The position numbers and the translations under genes are program-made. Positions 17,248 through 27,492 of a DNA stretch of 64,000 nt are shown here, piece by piece; position 1 is the first letter of the stretch; each line of letters starts with the position of its first letter. The stretch spans positions 372,001 through 436,000 of the forward strand of contig CAWDGB010000014.1 in assembly GCA_963801715.1 (NCBI GenBank), read 5' to 3'. The DNA comes from CAVVJA01 sp963801715 (GTDB lineage: Bacteria > Actinomycetota > Actinomycetes > Mycobacteriales > Jatrophihabitantaceae). The notes under the pieces are model-generated. The model ran no database searches. It was given only the letters and a program-made list of their open reading frames with translations, and was not told the origin of the DNA.

Positions 17248-20200
17248 GTGGCGTTGGTAATGCATGGCGGTATGAAGATTTACGCCGGGTCGCCTGCTGC
17301 TGCGCGGAATTATGTGGAGGCGGATCGCTCTCGGGCGGATGATTACTACCTCGCCGAGGGGACGGGGGTAGCTGAGCGGTATGTCGCCTCACCTGACGCT
17401 GTGGTCCGGCGGATGTCGCCTCTGTCGGGCGACGGTTACGAGGCGTGGGTCGCCGGGGTAGATCCCGACACCGGTGTCGCGAAGGGCCGCCTTCGTAATG
17501 ACGGTCGGGCGGTGCGGTTTGTCGAGGTGACGGTGAACGGTCCGAAGTCGTGGTCGCTGGCGGCGGAGTTGCATCCCGATATTTCGGCGGCCTATGACGC
17601 CGCGCAGGAGCGTGCCGCGACGCAGATCGTCGGCTGGCTCGCCGAGCATGTGACGACCCGTGTCGGCCCGCGCGGGCAACAGCTGCAAATACCGGTCGAT
17701 CAGCTCGAGGCGGTGACGGTGCGGCATTACACGTCCCGTGCTGGGGATCCGCATCGTCACCTGCATCTGCAGATCAACGCGCGAGTATTCGCGGCCGGTC
17801 ATTGGCGTGGCCTGCACACCGTCGGCGTCCGCGACTCGCTGACTGCGATCAACGGGATCGGGCACGCCGCGGTGGCCACCGACCCGCAGTTCCGTGAAGC
17901 TCTCGCGACACATGGGTTCAGCCTGGACCCGGAGGGGGAGATCGCGCAGCTCGCGCCGTATGTCGGGGCGTTCAGCCAACGGGCGGCGCAGATCGAACGC
18001 AACATCGACCGCTACGAAGCGGAATGGACCGCGACGCACCCGGGTGAACAACCGGGCCCGGCGTTGCGGCGGGCATGGGATGCCCGGGCGTGGGCCGACG
18101 GACGTCCGGACAAGGTGATCCCTGAGCCGGGTGCGGACGTGCACAGCCGGTGGCTGAGCGAACTCGCCGACCTCGGGTACCGCGACCGAGACAAGGCCAT
18201 CGAGCTGACACCGACTCCGGTCGGCGCGATAGACCGCGACCGCGCAGTCGACCTGGTGTTGGCGGGACTCGCGGCCGGCCGTTCGGCGTGGAACGCCGCC
18301 GACATCCGCGGCGAAGTCGAGCAGTTCATCGCCGGCGAAGGCGTCGTCGTCGACGCAGCTATCCGCGGTGAGCTGGCCGAAGACCTCACCGCCCGCGTCC
18401 TGGATCGGTGCGTGCCGCTGTTGCAACGCAGCGGTGTGCCCGAACACATCCGGGCATTGACCTCGCTCCACGTCCTCGATGTCGAGCGTGACATCACCGG
18501 GCGGCTGGCGTTGCGTGCCGCCGAACCCGGGCGCGATGTCGACCTGTCCCGTGTCGCGCTCGTCGGCGAGATGACCGGCCGCGGTCTTGAGGCCGCCCAG
18601 AGCGTCGTCGTCGCCGCATTGGCCGGCGACCGGTCGCTGATCGTGGTCGAGGGGGCAGCCGGTGCCGGCAAGACCACCACCCTGTCCGCGACTCGCGATC
18701 AGCTCGCCGCCCAAGGTCGCCGCCTGACCGTGGTGACGCCGACGTTGAAGGCGGCGAAGGTCGCCCAGGCCGAGATCGGCACGCTGGCCGGGTCGGCTGC
18801 ATGGCTGGCGTTCCAGCACGGTTGGCGTTGGGACACGCACGCCACCTGGACCCGGCTCGCACCGGGTGACCCCGACCCGGTAACCGGTCGAGACTACGTC
18901 GGCCCGGTCGATCGGGCGACGTTGCGGGCCGGTGATCTGCTGATCGTGGACGAGGCCGGGATGCTCGACCAGGACACCGCGCGGGCGCTGCTGTCCATCG
19001 CCGACGAACACGGCGTGCGGCTGGCGCTGCTGGGGGACCGGCATCAGCTGTCCGCGGTTGGACGCGGCGGGGTCCTCGACATCGCCGCCCGGTGGGCCGT
19101 CCCCGACGCCTGTCTCACGCTCGATGTGGTGCACCGATTCACCCGCGACATCGACAACGTCGACGGCACCACACGCACCGTGCCAGATGTCGACTACGCC
19201 GACCTCACCATCGCGATGCGCACCGGCAACGATCCGGGCGACGTGTTCGACGCGCTGCTGGCCCGCAACCAGATCCAGCTTCATTCGAGCGCCGCTGACC
19301 TTCAGGCCGCGCTCGCCGAGACGGCGCAGACCACTACCCGAACGGCGATCCTGTCGCGGTCGTCGTCGACACCCGCGACCAGGCCGGCGCACTGAACGCC
19401 GCGATCCGTGACCGGCTCGTCGCGGCCGGGCGGGTTGACGACTCGCGCGCGACAAGCATCGGCGCCGGACAGCGGATCGGTGTCGGCGACCGGGTCGCGA
19501 CGCGCCGCAACGATCGCGACCTCGATGTCGCCAACCGTGACACCTGGACCGTCACGGGGGTCGACCGGCACGGCCGGCTCACCGTCACCAGCCGCGACGC
19601 CGGGCAGCGGGTACTGCCCGCGGACTACGTGCGGCAGCATGTTGAGCTCGCCTACGCCACCACCGCGCACGGCGTGCAGGGCGACACCGTCACCGCCGCA
19701 CACGTGGTGGTGGGGGAGCACACCGGCGCCGCGTCTGCCTACGTCGGGATGACTCGCGGACGCAACAACAACGTCGCCCATCTCGTCGCCGCCGACCTCA
19801 ACGATGCCCGCGAGCAGTGGGTCGACGTGTTCGCCCGCGACCGCGCCGATCTCGGACCCGCGCACGCCGGCGTACTAGCCGCTCGGGAAGCCGCGAACTA
19901 TGCCCAACCGCGTCCACTCGACCAGATGCTGGAGGAATTGCACGGCGTGTGGGAACGCGAAGCACGATGCCTGGAACGGCTAGAACGGGAGGAGGCGCGC
20001 CGCGACGATCTTCGCGAGATCGTCGTGCTGCGCCGCACCCTGCCGGCCGAACTCGCCGCAGTCGAGGAGCGGTACCAGCACGCCCGCACCCTCCACGCAC
20101 AGGCGATGCAACGTCTGGACCACATCGACGCGCTCATCGCCCGGGACACCGCCCGGCTCCGTGACCATCTGCTGACGGCGTGGGACCGCGACCGCAACGC

Positions 20201-20888
20201 GGCCAGTGTCGCCGCCCGCGTCGTCGAGCACAGCCCGGGACGGCTCGGCTTGCGCTTGGCCGCGGTCAATCGGGCTCGCGAGGAACTGGCCCGCTGGTCG
20301 GTGAAGTGGCAGCCCTACCTGCCCGACATGCCCACCCACAACGACCAGGTCGTCCACTACGCGAATCGCTCCGACAACCGACCCCGAATCCGGCAGGCGT
20401 TCGAGGACTACGCCCACCAACACGCCGAGGCGACCCATCCCGAACGCGCCGTGATCGCGACGACCGCACAGACCGCGAACACCGAGGTGGCCGCGGCATG
20501 GCGCGGCCTTGCCCACATCGGTCAGCGCCACGAACAGCAGCTCGGCTGGTACGGGTCATTCGGCCGCACCGACGACCCCGACGCCCGCCTCGAACGACTC
20601 GAGCACGCCGTCACCACCGCCCGCACCGAACTCGCCACCGTGCAGCAGCAGATCGGCCGGCTCAGCGCCGACCCCGCGATCCGCGCACTTCCCGCCGGCC
20701 GGCTCACCCGCGAACACGACCTGTGGCGCTCCGGCTACGACACTGACCGCGAGTCCGACCACCAAGAAGCACGCCTGCGCGCCATGCGTGCCGACCATGC
20801 CCGCACCCACCGTCCCCGCCACACCGCAGAGCACATCGCCGAGCATCTCGGACCCGACCGCGACCCGGGCCCCGGCATCGGCCGATGA
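17248..20888 (+). CDS. MobF-type conjugative relaxase-helicase (TraA/TrwC-like), frameshifted
   Basis: A relaxase of about 1213 residues if one missing base near 19310-19335 is restored; without it the first frame ends at 19395 and the second runs on to 20888. The N-terminus has candidate catalytic tyrosines (NYVEADRSRADDYY, residues 21-34) and the HUH metal site DPHRHLHLQ (His169, 171, 173). A RecD-like helicase follows, with Walker A GAAGAGKT (469-476) and Walker B LLIVDEAG. The second frame carries the late helicase motifs TTAHGVQGDTV and YVGMTRGRNN and a long coiled C-terminal domain. It would nick oriT and unwind transferred DNA. The start is uncertain: GTG 17248, ATG 17260 or ATG 17272. 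No coupling protein or T4SS gene is nearby, so it is mobilizable at best. Confidence is high for the family, low for function. Confidence 0.85.
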
Positions 20889-21031
20889 ACCAACGATCCC
20901 TAACCAACACCAGCCAACACCGCACGGTTACGAGTCGATAACGGTTACCGAGGAAGTGGCGCCAACGACCCCAAGAAATTCACCTATCCCAAATGAAGGC
21001 CACTGGCACCCCCACGTCACATGGAGCGATC

Positions 21032-21250
21032 ATGAGCAGCCACAACGAACAGCCGCACGACCACGATCTCCTCACGATCACCGAAGCAGCCGACCTCCTC
21101 CGCACACCCAAAGCCACTCTGCGCTATTGGCGGCACCTCGGCACCGGACCTCGCAGCTTCCGCCTCGGCCGCCGCGTCCTCTACCGCACCGACGACCTCC
21201 ACACCTGGATCACCGAACAACACGACCACGACGGACCCACCGCAGCCTGA
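21032..21250 (+). CDS. Excisionase-like MerR/HTH_17 protein
   Basis: This 72-residue protein carries LLTITEAADLLRTPKATLRY then WRHLGTGPRSFRLGRRVLYR and TDDLHTWI, a winged helix typical of excisionases adjacent to integrases. ATG 21032 is preceded by GGAG at 21023-21026. It lies 104 bp upstream of the integrase gene in the same orientation, so it probably acts as recombination directionality factor for that integrase. Confidence 0.8.
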   Translation: MSSHNEQPHDHDLLTITEAADLLRTPKATLRYWRHLGTGPRSFRLGRRVLYRTDDLHTWITEQHDHDGPTAA

Positions 21251-21354
21251 CAACCGTCGAGGCGACGGGACCTCAAACGGTCGCAAGCTGCTGGAAGAAT
21301 CGGTACCGAACCAGATTCGCGTCGGGCAACACGCGTAGAACGGGAGGTCCGGGA

Positions 21355-22467
21355 GTGGCAAGCATCGAGAAGCGGCTCCGTGACAGTGAAGTGCGCTGGT
21401 ACGCCCGCTTCCGCGACCCCGCCGGTGCGCAGAAGGTCAAGGTGTTCACCCGCCGCGTCGATGCGGAGCGATTCCTGACCACGGTTGAAGCGTCCAAGCT
21501 GACCGGCAGCTACATCGACGCCAAGCGCGCGTCCATCACGTTCGGCGCCTTCGCTGAAGAACACTGGGCTGCCTATTCGCACACCCTCGCCGCTGACACC
21601 ACCAGAGTGCGCAAGCGTTCGGTCCTCGACCGACACATCCTGCCGACGCTGGGCAATCGACCCGTCAGCTCGGTCAAGCCGAGCACCGTGGCTGCCGCGC
21701 TCGGCACCTGGTCGCGCACGCTCGCTCCGGGAACGGTCGGCCAGGTCCTGCGGCAGGTGCGTCAGATCCTCGACGCGGCGCTTGCCGACGGCCTGGTCGC
21801 GAACAACGCCGCCAAGTCCGTGAAGGCCCCGACCGCGCCACGCCGACGCGATGTCCACCTGACCGATGACGATGTCGCAGCGCTCATCGCCGCTGCCCCG
21901 GAACACCACCGCGCGCTGGTGATCACGCTGGTCGCAGCCGGACTCCGGATCAGCGAGGCGTGCGGCCTGCAGAGTCGAAGACGTCGACTTTCCTGCGCCG
22001 CACCCTGCGGATCCGCCAGCAACGCCGCCCGAGCGGCGAGTTCGGTCAGCTCAAGACCGGTTGCTCCCGCCGCGACATTCCCGCCGACGACACACGTACT
22101 GGACGCCCTCGCCGAACAGATCCGCCGGTGGCCCAGACATGACGGCCTCGTGTTCAGCAGCAGCAGTGGACGTCCGCTCACCAAGGCCATCGCCGGACAC
22201 GAATTCGACGCCATCGAACGCGCCGTCGGTTTCAGCGTGTCGCCGCACTCGCTGCGGCACTACTTCGGCGCGAGCCTCATCTCGCGAGGCGTTTCCGTCG
22301 TCGCCGTCTCCAGCTGGCTCGGCCACTCCAGCCCCGAAATCACCTACCGCGTCTACGCCTACCTCAAGCCCGACGACGAGCAAGCCGGCCGCGACGCGAT
22401 CGCCAAAACCATGCGCCAGGTCCTCCCGCATGTGTACCCAATGTGTACCGAGAAGGGTGCCGAGTGA
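21355..22467 (+). CDS. int: Phage/ICE-type tyrosine integrase with internal scrambled segment
   Basis: This 370-residue tyrosine recombinase has an N-terminal AP2-like arm (VRWYARFRDPAGAQKVKVFT), a SAM-like core-binding domain and a catalytic domain with AGLRISEACG (Arg), HSLRHYFGASL (His-xx-Arg), GHSSPEITYRVYAYL (His and Tyr nucleophile). GGGAGG precedes GTG 21355. Residues about 204-245 are not integrase-like in this frame: the expected VEDVDF and LRRTLRIRQQRRPSGEFGQL lie in the other two frames. Three apparent +1 insertions (near 21970, 21993 and 22095) therefore shift the frame and restore it. The beta-sheet between the Arg and His boxes is scrambled, so activity is doubtful unless these are base-calling errors. 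It overlaps the HAD start. Confidence 0.85.
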   Translation: MASIEKRLRDSEVRWYARFRDPAGAQKVKVFTRRVDAERFLTTVEASKLTGSYIDAKRASITFGAFAEEHWAAYSHTLAADTTRVRKRSVLDRHILPTLGNRPVSSVKPSTVAAALGTWSRTLAPGTVGQVLRQVRQILDAALADGLVANNAAKSVKAPTAPRRRDVHLTDDDVAALIAAAPEHHRALVITLVAAGLRISEACGLQSRRRRLSCAAPCGSASNAARAASSVSSRPVAPAATFPPTTHVLDALAEQIRRWPRHDGLVFSSSSGRPLTKAIAGHEFDAIERAVGFSVSPHSLRHYFGASLISRGVSVVAVSSWLGHSSPEITYRVYAYLKPDDEQAGRDAIAKTMRQVLPHVYPMCTEKGAE

Positions 22468-23180
22468 CCTCAACCCCAACAAATACGGGGCTGAAGCTAC
22501 AAGGCGTGCTGTTCGACATGGACGGCACATTGCTGGACTCGGAGAAGTTGTGGGATGTCGCGCTGGAGGATCTCGCCACTGCATTGGGCGGTGACCTGTC
22601 GCCGCGGGCACGCCGGCGCATGGTGGGATCGAGCCTGGCCCGATCGATCGCGATCATGCACGACGACCTCGGTATCGACGCAGACCCGCAGAGCAGTGGC
22701 GCTTACCTGACCGAGCGGGCCGCGGAGCTGTTTCGCACCGCTCTGGTGTGGAAGCCGGGCGCGCGACAGCTGCTGCACGCGGTTCACGATGCCGGTGTGC
22801 CAGCCGCCCTCGTGACCTCGACGAATCGCCCCCTCACCGAGATCGCCCTGGACACTCTCGGGCGCGGGTTGTTCGCGGCCAGTGTGTGCGGCGACGAGGT
22901 CCTCCGTCCGAAGCCACATCCGGAGCCCTATCTCACCGCCGCAGCGCTGATCGGCGCCATCCCGGATCAGTGCGTCGCGATCGAGGACTCGCCGCTCGGG
23001 ATCGCTGCCGCAGAGGCCGCCGGATGCGCCGTGCTCGCGGTACCCAGCGAGGTGGCGATCGAGCCGGCGCCCAGCCGTAGCGTGCGGGATTCACTCGCCG
23101 GCCTTACCGTGCAGCACTTGGCGGCGATGGTCCGCTCGCGGTCTGACCCTCGAGTCGAACCGGATGGACAGCAGGCGTAG
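22464..23180 (+). CDS. HAD-superfamily phosphatase (beta-phosphoglucomutase-like)
   Basis: This 238-residue HAD hydrolase has motif I LFDMDGTLLDSE (nucleophile and acid Asp), motif II LVTSTNRP, the motif III lysine in RPKPHPEPY and motif IV CVAIEDSPLGIAAAEAAG. It likely dephosphorylates a sugar phosphate or similar small metabolite. GTG 22464 overlaps the integrase stop (GTGA). Since the integrase is element-borne, the original start may have been displaced when the element inserted; residues before LQGVLFDMDG (VTSTPTNTGLK) may come from the element boundary. This HAD gene is often the first gene of the actinobacterial recB-like/trmI/mpa neighbourhood. Confidence 0.9.
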   Translation: MTSTPTNTGLKLQGVLFDMDGTLLDSEKLWDVALEDLATALGGDLSPRARRRMVGSSLARSIAIMHDDLGIDADPQSSGAYLTERAAELFRTALVWKPGARQLLHAVHDAGVPAALVTSTNRPLTEIALDTLGRGLFAASVCGDEVLRPKPHPEPYLTAAALIGAIPDQCVAIEDSPLGIAAAEAAGCAVLAVPSEVAIEPAPSRSVRDSLAGLTVQHLAAMVRSRSDPRVEPDGQQA

Positions 23181-23181
23181 G

Positions 23182-23691
23182 TCAGCGCAAGCCCGGGCTG
23201 ACCGGCCCCACGATGCCTCTCTCGCTCAGGTCGGCCGACCGACTCGAGTGCCTCGCATGGCGGCCACCCGGGGTGGCAGGTCGAGACGTTGAACCGCGTG
23301 GCCGGGGAACGGTCGCAAGGTCGCGCCGGGCGGCCGCGGCGAGCCGCGTGCGGGCGTGGGCAGCATCGACCGGGTTGCCCGGGCGCCGCAATACCAGCGT
23401 GGCGCACTGATCGGCCAGCTCCACGATCTCCGGTGGTGCCAGCAACTCGAGATCGACGATCGCCGCAGTAAGAGCGCGCGCGGCCTGCCCGAAATCGGCG
23501 TGGTCGTCGCGCATGTACAGCAGATCGTCGACCGCCGCCAAGGTCTGCTGGTAGAGCGCGTGCCTGCGATCGAGCATGTCGCGCTGGAACTCACGCCGAG
23601 TTCGCCAGCGCTCCGTGATTGACGCGACGAGAAGCGTGAACCCGCAGCCGAGCAGCACTCCGACCAGCGCGAATACGCCGGGCCACAACAC
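23182..23691 (-). CDS. Hypothetical membrane-anchored protein
   Basis: This 169-residue protein has one N-terminal TM (FALVGVLLGCGFTLLVASIT) followed by an Arg-rich amphipathic helical region (RRHALYQQTLAAVDDLLYMR) and a disordered C-terminus. The GTG start at 23691 has a weak RBS. Convergent with and abutting the HAD gene. Function unknown. Confidence 0.5.
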   Translation of the reverse strand: MLWPGVFALVGVLLGCGFTLLVASITERWRTRREFQRDMLDRRHALYQQTLAAVDDLLYMRDDHADFGQAARALTAAIVDLELLAPPEIVELADQCATLVLRRPGNPVDAAHARTRLAAAARRDLATVPRPRGSTSRPATPGGRHARHSSRSADLSERGIVGPVSPGLR

Positions 23692-23881
23692 ACCAGCATC
23701 ACACCGTGTTCGGATGGCTGCGCGACGGAGCCACGCCGTAGCAACCGGTCATGTCCCGTGCGTGATCGCACAGCGTCGGCGGAAGCGTAGTCGGTCAGCT
23801 ACCAGGAGCCATGAATGGAACGCCATTGCCGGAGGTGCGCTCGCGTAGACTTCGGCCAAGCCCGCGAGCATCGGAGACGAT

Positions 23882-24538
23882 ATGTCGGGTCGCAAACGCC
23901 CCGATATCGACCTTGTCGCGGTCGCCGATGCCGGCGCCACCCACGACGGCGTAGAAGAAGTCGTGGATTCCAGCCGACGGCCAGCCGCGCGCGCCTACGG
24001 CCGTCTGGCGCTCGCGTCTCGCCGCCCGCTCTTCCGGCGGATCGCGCAGGTCGTCATCGTGCTCGGAGTCGGAATCGCCGTAGCCGTCGCGGTGTTTCGC
24101 GGACCGCGATCGGGTTCGCCCCCAACCTCGCCGTTGGCGCCGCCGGCCTGCGCCACCGGGCAATGCAGCGGGAGCCCCATGACGGACGCCGAGTTGCACG
24201 ACGTCCAGGTCGCGCTCCCGGGCGGCAAGCCGTCCGGCCTGCGATTGCGCGACGCGCGCAATGTCCCGGTGTTGATCGACGTGGTGTCCACCGATGGCGC
24301 CGGCGTGCTAACCATCATCGCAGCCCGGGTGTCCCATGCGCCGGCTGGCTGGACATCGGAGAACATTGCTCCGGTGACCCCGCGGGGACCGAACCGGATG
24401 GTCGTGCGCGCCGTCGTACGTAGCCCCACCGATCAGGCCCAGTGGGCCGTCGAGGTGCGGGCCATCATCCCGTTGGGGTCCACGACGCTGCTCCAGGCCA
24501 CCCGAAATCTGGCCGTCGACGGATCACTTGTGGCCTAG
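23882..24538 (+). CDS. Hypothetical single-pass membrane protein
   Basis: This 218-residue protein has a basic cytoplasmic N-terminus, one TM (AQVVIVLGVGIAVAVAVF) and an extracytoplasmic domain with a Cys pair (ACATGQC) and beta-rich sequence. GGAGA precedes ATG 23882. The layout (short tail, TM, extracellular domain) is common in actinobacterial envelope proteins. I do not recognise the domain. Confidence 0.6.
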   Translation: MSGRKRPDIDLVAVADAGATHDGVEEVVDSSRRPAARAYGRLALASRRPLFRRIAQVVIVLGVGIAVAVAVFRGPRSGSPPTSPLAPPACATGQCSGSPMTDAELHDVQVALPGGKPSGLRLRDARNVPVLIDVVSTDGAGVLTIIAARVSHAPAGWTSENIAPVTPRGPNRMVVRAVVRSPTDQAQWAVEVRAIIPLGSTTLLQATRNLAVDGSLVA

Positions 24539-24555
24539 CCGCCGTTCGGTTGGCC

Positions 24556-25446
24556 TCATACGGCTGGACCGCCGGCCGAACGCGGAGCATCGACGCCGGC
24601 GATGTCTGGCTCGTGGATGGCGTCAACGGGAAACGGGGGCGGCGTGCCGCCGAAGGCGGGGCACCGGATCTGGTGGTGACACCACTCGCACATCCGGCCG
24701 GGGCTCGCCCGAAATTCGCCCAACGCGGTCGCGCGGGCGATGGCCGTCCACATCGCCCGCAAGGTGTCCTCGAACTTGGTGAGCTCATGCTCGTCGGGTG
24801 AGTAAGACAGTGTGTCCCGGTCGGCCAAATAGATCAGCTTCAGCTGGCGGGGAAGCACCCCCCGGATCCGCCACAGCACCAAGGCATAGAACTTCATCTG
24901 GAACAGCGCTTTGGCCTCGAACGCTTCGCGCGGCGTGGAGCCAGTCTTGTAGTCCACCACGCGCATGTCCCCGCTCGGCGTGACATCCAGACGGTCCACG
25001 TAGCCGCGCAGCCGTAGCCCGTTAACGACGACCTGGATCAGCTCTTCTCGCGCCGCGGGTTGGAGTCGGTTGGGATCCTCCAGCGTGAAGTACGCCGCGA
25101 CGAGGGCGCGCGCCGAGTCGAGCCATTCGGCGAGGTCCACGCCGGCTCTGTCGTCGGCGAATAGCTGCGCCAGCTCCGGGGCCCGCTCGAGCAGATCAGC
25201 CCAAGCTGGCTGCACGAGCGCCTGGGCCGCCTCGACGGACCGTGCGCCCACCGGGAGGTCGAACAGCCGCTCGAGCACGGAATGGACGACGGTGCCGCGC
25301 GTCGCAACCCGGGACGGCGGCTCCGGAAGCCGGTCGATCGTGCGGAACCGGTAGAGCAGTGGGCAGACCTTGAAGTCAGCGGCTCGGGATGGCGACAGAG
25401 AGCCGATCACCGGCGCTTCCGGCTCGCACGGCGATACGACGCTCAT
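24556..25446 (-). CDS. RecB-family exonuclease (PD-(D/E)xK, Fe-S)
   Basis: This 296-residue protein has the RecB/AddB-type nuclease core: VVHSVLERLF (His), LRGYVDRLDV and MRVVDYKTG (the Asp...D-x-K catalytic set). An early Cys (VCPLLYRF) plus a C-terminal CEWCHHQIRC cluster match the 4Fe-4S layout of AddB/Cas4-like nucleases. It would resect or trim DNA ends in repair. It is divergent from the site-2 protease gene, with about 70 bp between start codons. Standalone recB-like genes beside trmI and mpa are a conserved actinobacterial arrangement. Confidence 0.9.
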   Translation of the reverse strand: MSVVSPCEPEAPVIGSLSPSRAADFKVCPLLYRFRTIDRLPEPPSRVATRGTVVHSVLERLFDLPVGARSVEAAQALVQPAWADLLERAPELAQLFADDRAGVDLAEWLDSARALVAAYFTLEDPNRLQPAAREELIQVVVNGLRLRGYVDRLDVTPSGDMRVVDYKTGSTPREAFEAKALFQMKFYALVLWRIRGVLPRQLKLIYLADRDTLSYSPDEHELTKFEDTLRAMWTAIARATALGEFRASPGRMCEWCHHQIRCPAFGGTPPPFPVDAIHEPDIAGVDAPRSAGGPAV

Positions 25447-25519
25447 GGCGAGCACTGTAAGGCCGAGCTGCGACAATTTCTGGGAGAACACCTCAGTGAG
25501 GAGCCGTAGCATCGCCGAG

Positions 25520-26662
25520 GTGAGCAACACACCGCCCCCTAGACCGGCGCCGAGCGGTGGCCGGTTGCTTCCCGTGGGTCGGTTCTTCGGCGTGCCGCTG
25601 TACTTCGCCCCGTCGTGGATCCTGATTGCTGCGCTGATCACCGCGACCTACGGGGGTGTGGTGTACGACGCGGTGGACGGCTTGACCCGGTCGGTGTCCT
25701 ACCTTGTCGCCCTGGCCTTCGCCGTTGCGCTCGCACTGTGCGTCCTGCTGCACGAGCTGGGCCACGTAGGAGTCAGTCTGGCGCTAGGTCGCCCGGTGCG
25801 CCGCGTTGTCATCTTCCTGCTCGGTGGCATTTCCGAGATCGAAGGCGATCTCGAACGGCCGCGCGACGAACTGCTGGTCGCGCTGGCTGGACCCTTGGTA
25901 TCGCTGGCCGTTGCTGGAGGCTCCTGGCTCGGTTACGAGGCGACGTCGCCCGGCGGCATCGCCGAGGTGTTTTGGTTCCTCTTGCTCTGGAGCAATTTGA
26001 TTGTCGCGGTGTTCAACCTGCTGCCCGGTCTGCCGCTGGACGGCGGACGAGTGCTGCGCGCCGTCATCTGGGGCGCCTCCCGGTCTCGCCTGACCGGCAC
26101 TCGGGTGGCCGCGTGGGCGGGCCGGATCATCGCGATCTTGGTGGTGCTTCCCGGCCTGTTCAATCGCAGCGGGAACTGGTCGGTAGGGACCGCTGTGTTC
26201 AGCGCCGTCCTCGGCGCCTTCATCTGGATCGGTGCGACCCAATCACTGCGCGCCGCGGAGGTCAGCGACCGACTGCCGGACCTCAGCCTGGCTCGGTTGA
26301 TGCGACCGGGTCTGATGGTGCATGCGGACGTTTCGGTGGCCGAGGCGATACGCCGGACCTGGGAGCGCAACGCGCGCGGATTGATCGTCATCGATCGCGC
26401 CGACACGCCGCAGGCGATCGTCGACGAGCAGCGCCTGGGCGCCGTACCGATCGACCAGCGACCCTGGGTCCGCGTTGTGGATGTGTCCCGTCCGCTACAG
26501 CCCGGGCTCGTCTTGCCGGCCACCTTGACTGGCAATGACTTGCTAAGCGCGGTACGAGCGACGCCTGCGACCGAGTATCTGGTCGTGCATCCCGACGGAT
26601 CGCCGGCCGGCATCCTGTCCTCGGCCGACCTCGCCGCTGCGCTCACCGGCCCGCGCTTGTGA
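25520..26662 (+). CDS. Site-2 protease-type M50 metallopeptidase with CBS region
   Basis: This 380-residue intramembrane zinc protease has HELGH at residues 78-82 within a TM helix and the second active-site segment NLLPGLPLDGGR (LPLDGG at 171-176). About six TM helices occupy residues 25-260, followed by a cytosolic CBS-like pair ending in HPDGSPAGILSSADLAAAL. It cleaves membrane-anchored substrates such as anti-sigma factors in regulated proteolysis; the substrate here is unknown. GTG 25520 is the likely start. It overlaps trmI by 4 bp (GTGA), so the two are cotranscribed. Confidence 0.9.
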   Translation: MSNTPPPRPAPSGGRLLPVGRFFGVPLYFAPSWILIAALITATYGGVVYDAVDGLTRSVSYLVALAFAVALALCVLLHELGHVGVSLALGRPVRRVVIFLLGGISEIEGDLERPRDELLVALAGPLVSLAVAGGSWLGYEATSPGGIAEVFWFLLLWSNLIVAVFNLLPGLPLDGGRVLRAVIWGASRSRLTGTRVAAWAGRIIAILVVLPGLFNRSGNWSVGTAVFSAVLGAFIWIGATQSLRAAEVSDRLPDLSLARLMRPGLMVHADVSVAEAIRRTWERNARGLIVIDRADTPQAIVDEQRLGAVPIDQRPWVRVVDVSRPLQPGLVLPATLTGNDLLSAVRATPATEYLVVHPDGSPAGILSSADLAAALTGPRL

Positions 26663-27492
26663 CGATCGTCGCTTCCGGACCGTTCGCGGAGGGCGAGCGG
26701 GTGCAGATCACGGACCCGAAGGGGCGCCCGCATACGGTCACGCTGACGAGCGGGAAGCAGTTCCACACGCACCGCGGGGCGATCGAGCACGACGATCTCA
26801 TCGGCCGACTGGAAGGAAGCGTCGTGCTGTCCAGCTCGGGCACGCCGTACCTGGCTCTGCGACCGCTGCTCTCGGACTTCGTGCTGTCCATGCCGCGAGG
26901 CGCCGCTGTCGTTTATCCCAAGGATGCGGCGCAGATCGTGGGGCTTGGTGACATCTATCCAGGAGCGACGGTCATCGAAGCTGGTGCCGGTTCGGGCGCG
27001 CTCACCTGCTCGCTTATTCGGGCCGTAGGGCCGGGTGGCCGGGTCGTGTCCTACGAGCTGCGGGCCGACCATGCCGAGGTCGCGCAGCGCAACGTCGAGA
27101 CCTTCTTCGGCACCGCCCCCTCGACCTGGACGCTCCGGGTAGCCGACTTCGCCGACCACCCGATCGACGAGCCGGCAGACCGAGTAATCCTGGACATGCT
27201 CACGCCGTGGGAGGTGCTGCCCGTAGCCTCGGCGGCACTGCGGCCCGGCGGGGTGCTCGTGGGCTACGTCGCCTCCGCGACCCAGCTGTCGCGACTGGTC
27301 GAGGGGCTACGCGATTGCGGGTACACCGAGCCGACAGCGTGGGAGTCACTGACTCGACAATGGCATGTCGTTGGCCTGGCAGTACGTCCGGAGCACCGGA
27401 TGGTCGGACACACCGCGTTCCTCGTCACCGCGCGCCGACTGGCTCCGGGTGTGATCGCACCACCCCGGCAGCGCCGCCCGACGAGCACCTGA
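26659..27492 (+). CDS. trmI: tRNA (adenine-58-N1)-methyltransferase
   Basis: This 277-residue TrmI has an N-terminal beta domain (PFAEGERVQITDPKGRPHTV) and a Rossmann methyltransferase domain with VIEAGAGSGALTCSLIRAVG, then GGRVVSYELR and VILDMLTPWEVL. It forms m1A58 in tRNA T-loops as a tetramer. Translationally coupled to the site-2 protease gene upstream. The Arg/Pro-rich C-terminus is typical of actinobacterial copies. Confidence 0.93.
   Translation: MTIVASGPFAEGERVQITDPKGRPHTVTLTSGKQFHTHRGAIEHDDLIGRLEGSVVLSSSGTPYLALRPLLSDFVLSMPRGAAVVYPKDAAQIVGLGDIYPGATVIEAGAGSGALTCSLIRAVGPGGRVVSYELRADHAEVAQRNVETFFGTAPSTWTLRVADFADHPIDEPADRVILDMLTPWEVLPVASAALRPGGVLVGYVASATQLSRLVEGLRDCGYTEPTAWESLTRQWHVVGLAVRPEHRMVGHTAFLVTARRLAPGVIAPPRQRRPTST

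Noticed and set aside
17389..19455. 688-codon minus-strand frame opposite the relaxase
   Set aside because: Complement of a coding strand with typical third-position GC bias; its translation is Arg/Gly/Asp-rich without family features.
20509..22467. 652-codon plus-strand frame covering the relaxase end and the integrase
   Set aside because: Only the part from 21355 is integrase; the preceding Pro/Thr/Ser-rich part is the relaxase and excisionase region read out of frame.
24442..24801. Plus-strand frame over the end of the RecB-like gene
   Set aside because: Antisense to a conserved nuclease C-terminus that includes its Fe-S cysteines; no RBS.
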